Origin: Flavonifractor porci
GTDB taxonomy: Bacteria > Bacillota > Clostridia > Oscillospirales > Oscillospiraceae
Reading direction: 5' to 3'
Length of the DNA: 64,000 bases
Assembly: GCF_037572415.1 (NCBI RefSeq)
Contig: NZ_JBBHLB010000002.1
Span: forward strand, 186,001-250,000
Below the pieces are notes generated by a model. That model ran no database searches and was not told the DNA's origin. It worked only from the letters and a program-made list of their open reading frames with translations. Below are positions 23,302 to 32,300 of the stretch, piece after piece. How positions within the stretch are numbered: the first letter of the stretch is position 1; each line of letters opens with the position of its first letter. The position numbers and the translations under genes are program-made.

Positions 23302-24330
23302 ATGTCAAAGCTCATTACTTTCGCGGTGCCCTGCTACAACTCCGCGGCCTACATGGAGCACTGTGTGGAGACCCTGCTCACCGGCGGGGAGGACGTTGAG
23401 ATCATCCTGGTGGACGATGGCTCCACCAAGGACGATACCCCTGCCATCTGCGACCGCTACGCCGCCCAGTATCCTAACATCGTCAAGGCCATCCATCAGG
23501 AGAACGGCGGCCACGGCGAGGGCGTCAACCAGGGCATCCGCAACGCCACCGGCTTTTATTTCAAGGTGGTGGATTCCGACGACTGGCTGAATGAGGAGGC
23601 CCTCCAGAAGGCCCTGGAGAAGCTGCGGAAGTTTGCCAAAATGGAGAAGCCGGTGGATATGTTCGTGGCCAACTACGTCTACGAGCATGTGGAGGACAAC
23701 ACCCAGAAGGTGGTCCGCTATACCAACGTATTCCCCCAGAACAAGATCTTCTCCTGGAGCAAGGTGGGTCGGTTCCGCCCCTCCCAGTTCCTGCTGATGC
23801 ACAGCGTGATCTACCGTACCCAGCTGCTGCGGGACTGCGGGCTGGAGCTGCCCAAGCACACCTTCTATGTGGACAACATCTTTGTCTACCAGCCCCTGCC
23901 CTATGTAAAGCGCATTTATTACATGGATATCGACCTGTACCGCTACTTCATCGGCCGGGCCGATCAGAGCGTCAATGAGTCGGTGATGGTGGGCCGGGTG
24001 GACCAGCAGCTGCGGGTCAACAAGATCATGATCGACAGCCATGATCTCCGCAAGCTTCATGCCGAACTGCCCAGGCTGGCCCGGTATATGAGCAGCTACC
24101 TGTCCATGATGATGACCATCTCCTCCATCTTCCTCATCCTGGACGGCTCCCCGGAGGCTCTGGGCAAAAAGACCGAGCTGTGGGAGTACCTGCGGCATAA
24201 GGATGTGGGGCTGTACCACAAGTACAAGTACCGCTCCCTGTCCTTCGTGGGCAATATCCCCGGCTATCAGGGCCGGAAGCTGTCTGTAAAGCTGTACCGG
24301 CTGGCCCGGAAGATCTACAAGTTCAACTGA
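23302..24330 (+). CDS. Family 2 glycosyltransferase
   Basis: A 342-residue GT-A-fold transferase. The nucleotide site reads IILVDDGSTKDDT (about 28-40) and the metal-binding DXD is in KVVDSDDWLNEEAL (about 90). The C-terminal ~80 residues contain one hydrophobic stretch (YMSSYLSMMMTISSIFLIL) that may lie on the membrane. GAGGAAAGG precedes the ATG. It follows glf directly, so UDP-galactofuranose is a candidate donor, but the sugar cannot be read from sequence. Confidence 0.85.
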   Translation: MSKLITFAVPCYNSAAYMEHCVETLLTGGEDVEIILVDDGSTKDDTPAICDRYAAQYPNIVKAIHQENGGHGEGVNQGIRNATGFYFKVVDSDDWLNEEALQKALEKLRKFAKMEKPVDMFVANYVYEHVEDNTQKVVRYTNVFPQNKIFSWSKVGRFRPSQFLLMHSVIYRTQLLRDCGLELPKHTFYVDNIFVYQPLPYVKRIYYMDIDLYRYFIGRADQSVNESVMVGRVDQQLRVNKIMIDSHDLRKLHAELPRLARYMSSYLSMMMTISSIFLILDGSPEALGKKTELWEYLRHKDVGLYHKYKYRSLSFVGNIPGYQGRKLSVKLYRLARKIYKFN

Positions 24331-24424
24331 GCATAGTTCAGAACGCGTTTTCCGCCTGGCAACAGAGAAATATGTTCAGAGATAAAAGATATAAATTGAG
24401 CAAAAATATAACACCAGAAGCAAA

Positions 24425-24458
24425 AGAGTGCTGATATGGAATATCAGCACTCTTTTTT
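24425..24458 (+). terminator. Intrinsic terminator of the glf operon
   Basis: A perfect 13-bp stem (AGAGTGCTGATAT with its inverse), GGA loop and a run of T, about 95 nt after the glycosyltransferase stop. Confidence 0.8.
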
Positions 24459-24623
24459 CTTCCGGCCATTACAAGAGAATCTGTGGCGGCCGGAAAGGAT
24501 GCACGGGAGAAAGCTGCCTGGGACCAGAAAACGCAAGCAGGTGCCTGGCGGCTGCTGATCTTCTTCCATTGAGGTTCCACTCCGCAACATCAGTACTCCC
24601 ATTGTTGTATATAATCTGCTTGC

Positions 24624-24652
24624 TTGAAAATCTGCCAATATTGGTATACAAT
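24624..24652 (+). promoter_or_regulatory. Promoter of the LuxR-type regulator
   Basis: TTGAAA (24624-24629), 17 bp, TACAAT (24647-24652), about 100 nt before the GTG start. Confidence 0.55.
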
Positions 24653-24754
24653 GTATTTAAAAAGACGTATGCACTCCTAAATATTGACAATCAGTATCCT
24701 TTTGCCGTGATTGCAGCACGAACCTAGCAGATTTTCTTGAAAGGCGGTACGGAA

Positions 24755-25957
24755 GTGAACGGTTACCTTTCCGTCAAAGAGGCTGCCTGTAAATGGGGCA
24801 TATCCGAACGACGGGTCAATCAATATTGCGCGGAAGGCCGTATTCCCGGTGTGGAACGGTTTGGAGGATCCTGGGCGATCCCCGAAGACGCGGAAAAACC
24901 AAGTGATCCCCGCAAACAAAAGAAACAGTCCACAGCGCCCCAAACACAGCAGAACCAAGAGCTTTTCCCGGGCTTTATGCCTTTGATGAACACAGCCTTT
25001 GAGCCGGGGCACTGCCTGGAAACCATCGATCAAATGGAAGCGGGGACAAAAAAGAATATTGCCCTGGCGGAGTATCACTATTTCAGCGGACAGGCGGAAA
25101 AGGCCATGCAGGAGACCGAACCCTACCTCAATGCTGAGGATGGGGCGACCAAGTTGTCTGCCTGCTGGATTTTTGCCTATGCCTGTCTGTCCATGGGTCG
25201 GATCGATCATGCCCGATACGCTCTGAATGAAATCAAAAGCACACTGGCTGCCGGTGGAGAAAATGCCCCGCCCGTCCGCGCCATGGAAGTCTTTGTGGCG
25301 TTTGGGGCGGCGGTGCTGCTGCACCTGCCTGTGCCGGCGGAAATGCCGTCTACGAAGGAATTTCTGCCGCTGCTGCCCCCGGGCCTGCGGGCATTTGCGC
25401 TGTATGTGCAGGCCCATTACCTCTATCTAAAAGAGGAATACGGGCGCAGCGCCGGGGTGGTAGAAGCCACCCTTGCCATGGGGGCAAATGCCTACCCGAT
25501 CTCCGCTATTTATCTGCATCTGGTGGCGGTGATGGACTACATGAGCATGAAGCAGCCGGATCGTGCCCAGACGCATCTTCTGGCGGCATGGGAGATCGCC
25601 CGCCCGGATGATCTGATTGAGGGCTTCGGCGAGCACCACGGGCTTTTGGGCGCGATGCTGGAAGCGACCATCAAACCAAAGTGGCCGGAAGATTTCAAGC
25701 GGATCATTGACATTACCTATCGGTTCTCTTCCGGCTGGCGTAGAGTTCATAACCCCATCACCGGGCATGACGTGGCAGACGACCTGACCACCACCGAATT
25801 TGCCATGGCCATGCTGGCCGCACGCGGCTGGACCAATCAGGAAATTGCGGAATACCTGAATATTTCGGTAAATACCGTCAAGAGCCACATTTCTGAGGCA
25901 ATGAAAAAGCTCCATGTGGAGAATCGAAAAGACTTGAAGCAGTATATGCTTCGGTAG
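24755..25957 (+). CDS. LuxR-type regulator with N-terminal excisionase-like HTH
   Basis: A 400-residue regulator with DNA-binding modules at both ends. Residues 1-45 (YLSVKEAACKWGISERRVNQYCAEGRIPG... WAIPEDA) match the MerR/excisionase-like helix-turn-helix. The C-terminal ~60 residues are a LuxR/GerE domain (TTEFAMAMLAARGWTNQEIAEYLNISVNTVKSHI). The helical middle looks like a TPR-type sensor (paired helices from about 85 to 290). The GTG at 24755 has AAAGGCGG 8 nt upstream; an earlier TTG has none. The next gene, the giant surface protein, is its most likely target; there is no kinase partner nearby. Target and signal are inferred. Confidence 0.82.
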   Translation: MNGYLSVKEAACKWGISERRVNQYCAEGRIPGVERFGGSWAIPEDAEKPSDPRKQKKQSTAPQTQQNQELFPGFMPLMNTAFEPGHCLETIDQMEAGTKKNIALAEYHYFSGQAEKAMQETEPYLNAEDGATKLSACWIFAYACLSMGRIDHARYALNEIKSTLAAGGENAPPVRAMEVFVAFGAAVLLHLPVPAEMPSTKEFLPLLPPGLRAFALYVQAHYLYLKEEYGRSAGVVEATLAMGANAYPISAIYLHLVAVMDYMSMKQPDRAQTHLLAAWEIARPDDLIEGFGEHHGLLGAMLEATIKPKWPEDFKRIIDITYRFSSGWRRVHNPITGHDVADDLTTTEFAMAMLAARGWTNQEIAEYLNISVNTVKSHISEAMKKLHVENRKDLKQYMLR

Positions 25958-26393
25958 GGAAACGACAGAGAATACGCCCATGCGCCTCACCCGTTTTAGG
26001 GGGCAAAACGGGTAATAGTAACTCCGCGGTCTTTCCGCTATAATGTGAATACGCTATTTTGCTAATGCGTAGAGACACGGCGGTGCTTACCGGAATGAGA
26101 GAGAGGCGATGGGGTGAAGAGTTACGGCAAATATCTTGACAAATGGATGACCACTTCCATGGCCAGACAGACGGGGCAGGTCTGCCCCTTTATGAAATTC
26201 CAAATTTTAGATTTTTTCAAAGAGTGCGTTTCGCCTGCGGTTTTCCGTGGCGTAACGCGCCCTTTTTGTGCCATCAAAAGCCCGCCATTTTGGGAAAGGA
26301 GGATGACGAGCGACTCAGACGGTCAACGTTGATCCGGTAAATGCACTCCGGTACGGAAACTTCTACCCCTTCGGAAGCAAAGGAGGAAAGCAA
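25958..26393 (+). other. 436-bp leader/promoter region of the giant surface protein
   Basis: An 8-bp inverted repeat (CCCGTTTT, 7-nt spacer, AAAACGGG, 25990-26012) is centred about 40 bp before a TATAAT (26039-26044) that has no good -35, which fits an activator-dependent promoter. The remaining ~350 nt to the start is a long leader. A 72-codon open frame starting GTG at 26114 has no recognisable features and is not called. Confidence 0.5.
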
Positions 26394-29300
26394 ATGAAAA
26401 AACGAATCCTTGCGGTTTTTGTCAGCCTGTGTCTGCTGGTATCCCTGATGCCCGGCATGGCGCTGCCTGCCGCGGCGGCGGGTTCGTCCCAGTTCGACAG
26501 CATCCTGAACATGGGACAGCCGTCGGAGTTTGACCCCAACAGCACTGAAAACCCCTACGGCTATGCTGTGGACCAGCCCTTCCTGATGAACGAGATGTCC
26601 GAGCTGGGCATCTACGGCATCACCAACAACGGTACCAACAGGACATTCCTGTGGTACGACAACTGGGACGGCGAAAAGGACTCCATCCCCAGCAGCTTCG
26701 GCGAGGGTGGGGTAAACGGCAGCTTTGCCGACTACGGCAGCTATCAAAACATCCATGATAAGCCGTACGCCCCCAAGCCGCTGTCCTTTGTGGAGGCTGT
26801 GGCCTTCGACCCCACCGGATCGGGGCGGAAGGATCACATCGCCTACATCGGCTTTGAACCGAATGATGAAAAAATCGTCCTCTACGTCCAGGACGCGGTC
26901 ACCGGAGAGAACTGGCAGGACTTCTGGTTCCCAACCGATGCATCCTGGATCAAGAAGAGCAACCCGGAAAACTGGCGGGCGGGCAACTATTTTGCCATCA
27001 CCGCCGGCGACTATGACGGCGACGGCAAGGAGACCCTGGTGGCCTATGTCACCGCCGACAATGCGAGTGATTACGGCCTCTATGAGGTCAGCTGCAATGT
27101 GAGCGGAAACAGCCTGAATCTTTCGCGGAAAAGTTTCGGCCAAAACCTGCTCCACCGGCGCTATGTCAACGAAATCCACGGCAAAAATATGGCCAATACG
27201 GACTGGTTTGGCAACAAACTCAGCTGCGACCTGGCCACCGGCGACTTCAACGGCGACGGCAAGGACGATCTGGTGGCGGTCTCCTATCTCATGGATGCAG
27301 GCGGTGACAAACAACACTTCGATTGCGAATACTACCTCCCCATGATGGCCGTGTCCTACGGGGGCAGCGCTTCCAGCCCTGTGGCAGACGGCGGCCGCCA
27401 GGTCGTTTTTCTGGCGATGGATAACGGCATCAGCGGCGGAAGGAAAAGCTATCAGACCATGACCGCCGTGGGACTGGACACCGGCGATGTGGACGGCGAC
27501 GGCACCGACGAGATCGTGGTGGGTGGCACCAAGAACACCGTCACCTCCAAACCCAACTCCGCCGACTGCGAAACTGCCTACGCCCTGGACGGAAATATCT
27601 GGAATGTTGCCGTCCTCAACGCCCGCTCTGACGGCAGCTTTGCTAATCCCGGCACGGACGACAGCGTAACCCGCTTCCACTCCATCTCCTCCACTAAATG
27701 GTTTGCCGACGGTGCCGGCATCGCATTCAGCCGCTCGCCTCTGAGCCTGGCCTGCGTGGCCTTCAACGGCCCCATCAAAGCGGAATACGTCTTCGTGAGC
27801 GGCAAGATCATCGACTTCTCCACCGGCGGGGCAAATGAGCTCTATACCGTATCCTTCATCACGAAGAATGACGATACCGTCCAAGGCAAGATGTGTGACC
27901 GAAACTTCATTCCCTCCGTTTCCGTGGGCAATTTTGACGGCAACGACTACGGTTATGAGCAGATCTTCTTTACTTATAGTAATAAGGAGCGCACCGAGGA
28001 TGACTATTTCTACCGTCTGGGCGTCGTGGGCGGCAAGAACTATGACGGCAACGGCGGCGGCGTGGGCAGTGCCGGCGGCACCGACACCAGTCTATTCTAC
28101 GAAAAGAACAGCGGCTTCTTCATAGGCGGCCAAAGAAGCGGTCAGGGCGGCGCCGGCGCCGAGGGCCACTGGGAGTATAACACTAACTTCGTACTGGTTC
28201 CCCTGGACCGGGATGACGACGGCGTGCTGGCCCGCTACAAGGGCAAGGACTGGACCTACACCGACCCCCAGGTGTCTGCTGTGCTCCAGATGGCGCCCTA
28301 TTTTGACGGCATCGACCTGGGCAGTGACTCCGGCGAGACCACCTATTCTTTCACCCAGAGCTATGAGTACACCAAGGGAAGCGGCGACGAGACCTCCTTC
28401 GGTGTGGGCTTTGCCGGAGAGGTAGAGTCCAACGTTGTCACAGTGGAACTGCAAGCCGGTTCCTCCAACACATGGACGGAGACCTTTGAGGAGACCCTGA
28501 CCACCTCCACCACCGACAACTTTGCCACCAAAGCCTACGACAGTGTGGTGCTCCAGCGCACCCCGGTCATCACCTACACCTATGAGATCTATGACAAGAA
28601 CAAGGGTGGATGGTCGTGGGACAACCTGGAGTCTACGGAGGATGGCACAGGTTTTGCCATCACCGTGCCCAAGACCCCGGCCTATGTGCAGATGTCCGTG
28701 GTAGACTACAACACCTTTGTGGACGAGTACAACGCCCTGATGGAAGAAGAGGCCCAGGGGGAGAAATTCACCCCTATGGTGAAGATCGACGGCCAGAAGA
28801 GTTATCTGGGCCAGGAGGGCAACCCCTGGGGCTATGCCAGCACTCTGGATCAGATCAGCTCCTCCAACTATCAGCTGGGCTACAACGGCGGCGAGACCCA
28901 GAGTACCAAAGCCGACGGCAGCGCCACCACAGAAGGCATTGAGAATCAGCACGGCTTCTCCTTTGAACTGGCTGTCAAGTTCGGCTTCGAGATTTTCGAC
29001 ACTGGTGCCAAGGCCGGTGCCTATGCCAGCCTGGAGTATATGCATTCCAACAGCACCTCCACCACCAAAGCCAGTGAGACCGAGACCAGCGGCGCGGTGC
29101 AGAATCTGGACTGGCAGTATCTGCTGGAGGAATACGGTATCCCGGAAAATGTTACCAAGTCCTACGGCTTTACCTGGAACCTGGCCAAAGACACCATTGA
29201 TCTGGGCGTCGCGGGCAAAGATGCTCTCATCATTGCCTACAATGTATCCAACATTTCCGCACCTGCGCCGGCAGTGAACGATCTGGCGGCAGAGCTGCAG

Positions 29301-32300
29301 GGCCTGGATTCCGTCCACCTCACCTGGAGTGATCCGAGCGTCCCGGGACGTCTGGCTGTGCTGGGCTATAATGTCTATGCCAAGAGCGAGGACGACAACA
29401 CGTTCCAGAAACTCAACGATGAACCTCTTGCAAGCACCGTGTTCGAATATACTGCCACGGGGTTGAACAGCAACACGGAGTATACTTTCGTGGTCACCAC
29501 CACCAGCGAGCGGGGTGAGAGCGTCTGGTCCAACGAGGCCGTCATTACCACACCCAAGGCCTATGTACCGCTGACCATGGACTACAACGAGAATGAGGTC
29601 AGCCTCAAAGCCGTCCATCTGGGCAATGTGGAGATCCACAGCGGCGACATGGTGGAAGAGGAGACCATTGTCTACGTGGATGTGGCGCCCAAGCCCGGCT
29701 ATGCCATTACAGAAGTGACCCTAACCACAGAGAAGGGCACCGAGACCGTTACCCCGGTGGACGGCCAGTTCAACTTTGCCATTCAGGAGGCCACCACCAT
29801 CACCGTGACCGCCGCTGTGGCGGCAGAGAAGAGCATGGTCAGCTATACCGCGGACGATGACCACGGTACTGTGAGCGCCACTGTGAATGGGGAGCCATTC
29901 CCCTCCACCGGCGCCGCCTTCGACAGCGACGATGAGATCATCTTTACCGCCGCTCCCGCTGACGGCTATGCCCTCAAGGAGTGGAAGGTCACCGACGGAA
30001 GCGGCACAGACAAGACCTACGCCGCCGCCGGCAATACCTTCACCTTCCACGCCTATGCCGCGGAGCACCATGTGTCCGCTGTGTTCGTGCCGATGGCGGA
30101 GGTTGCCAAGACCGTCACGCTGAACGTCACCGCCGGCGGCTCCATCATCGTCAAAGACGGCGACACGGTTCTGACTCCGGATGAGGACGGCAAGATCAGC
30201 GTCCCCAAGGGCACCACTCTGACCTTTGAGGCGGAGGCCGATCGGTATTACACCTTCGAGAACTGGACGGACGCGTTTGCAGACTACAAGAACGACGTTA
30301 CTTCCATCAGCCTGAAGATCGACAATGATGTGACCGTAGGCGCGGTCTTTGAGTCCTTCCTGGCCTATACCCTCACCTACGGTACCCAGAGTGTGGATGG
30401 CGGCAGCGGCACCCTGACGGCCGAGGCCAACGGCATTGCCGTTCAGTCCGGCGCTACCCTGACCCCGGGGACCACCGTCGATTTTGATGCGGCGGCAGGA
30501 AACGACAGCCGTATCCAGAAATGGGCCGTTACCGAAAACGGCGTTACCAGCTTTAGGGAACTGGATTCCCTGGGCATCGTCACGGAGGATGCATATCAGC
30601 TGATCCTCCAGGCCAGCAGCAATGTGGAGGCCGCCTTCAAGACCATCGAGAAATACGACCTGACCGGTTCGGCCTTTGGCGGGAATGGCACCGTCACCGT
30701 CCAGCGCGGCAGCGGCACCGTCAACAGCGGTACCGACGTCCTGCGTTACTATGACGACCTCACCATCACTCTGGTCCCCAACAAGGGCTATGTGATCACG
30801 CAGTACCCCGATCTGGATGGCACCGACACCTATTCTTATACCGTCAGCGATGTCACCGCCGATGTTGACGTCAACTACACCTGGACGGCGCTGAATCAGT
30901 ATTCAGTCACCTACTCCGTGGTGGATACCGTAGGCGACGGCAGCGGCACCCACGGCACCGTCTCCGCTGCGGCGGAGCGCAAGGGCATGGAGCTGTATGA
31001 TGACAGCAAGCCCAGCGTGGTCTATGAGGGCGGCACCATCACCTTTACCGCCGCGCCTGATACGGGCTACCGGGTGAAGGAGTGGGTCGTCAACGGTGTG
31101 GTACAGCCGGAAACCGGCAATACCCTCACCCTTACGCCCATGGAGGACCTGAATGTGACGGTTCAGTACACCTCCGGCCTGCCCAAGGTGAGCTTTGCCA
31201 ATCCTGCCCACGGTACACTGACCGCCAAGATGGGCGATTACTCCATCGAGAGCGGCGCGGCCGTGTCCGGACCTGTTACCTTTACCGTGGCTCCTGACGA
31301 GCACTACGAAGTGAAGTGCTGGACAGTGAACGGCGTGGAGCAGCCCGGCGAGACCGGCAACACCTTTACCTATGCGGCCGACGACGACTGCACCGTGGCT
31401 GTGGAGCTGTGGGGCGTGGAGCAGCAGGTGACCCTGGAGACCGCTACCGGCGGCACCGCCTCGGCCACCGATCCCGCCCGCTATGGCGAGACCATCACCA
31501 TTACCGCCACCCCGGATGATGGATATGTGGTGGATACCATCGCCGTCAGCGGCGCGGACGATGTTCTCTATGAAAATACCGGCAAGGCCAACGGCGTTCA
31601 GACCGCCCAATATGCAATTACTGCTGATACCACCTTTGAGATCACCTTTGCCAAAAAGCCGGTGGTGACCTTCTCCGCCGCCAACGGCAGCCTGACTGCC
31701 AGCGGCACCGCAGACGGCGCAGCTGCCGAGCTGGAGAGCGGCGATTATGTGGATTTCGGTTCCGCCGTTACCTTTACTGCTGCTGCCGACAGCGGTTATG
31801 GCCTTGAGGGCTGGTATGTGGACGGCTCAAAGATCGAGCATACCGAGCTCACCTACACCACTGACGCCCTTTCCGGTGATGTAAATGTGGAGGTCCGCTT
31901 TGCCGCCATTGCCGGCATTGCCGTGAACTACGGGGTGAATGATACTGCTATGGGTACCATCACCGCCACCGCAGGCGGCGGAGGCTTCCAGTCTGGCGAC
32001 CAGCTCTCCGGCGGCCAGAAGGTCGTCTTTACCGTAAGCCCGGCGGAGGGCTTCCGGGTGAAGGACTGGACCGGCCTGCCGGCTGACGCGGAGATCAGTG
32101 CAGACAAGACCACCGCTACTGTGCCCGTTCTGACCGCGGGTACATGGAATGTGACGGCAAATCTGGAGGCAATTCCTCAGTATACCGTTACCATTGAAGA
32201 GACCACCCACGGCAGCATTGCCGCCGCTGTGGACGGTCAACCCCTCAACTCCGGCGACACCGTGCCCGACGGCACCCAGGTGACCTTTACCGCCACGGCG

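Larger units (their letters stand above)
24331..24754 (+). other. 424-bp gap with a terminator and the next gene's promoter
   Basis: The gap contains the terminator of the glf operon near its left end and the promoter of the LuxR-type gene at 24624-24652. The middle part (about 24470-24610) shows no supportable gene or structure. Confidence 0.5.

Noticed and set aside
26114..26332. 72-codon frame starting GTG before the giant gene
   Set aside because: Weak ribosome site, no domain, odd composition; it lies in a long leader and may be chance.
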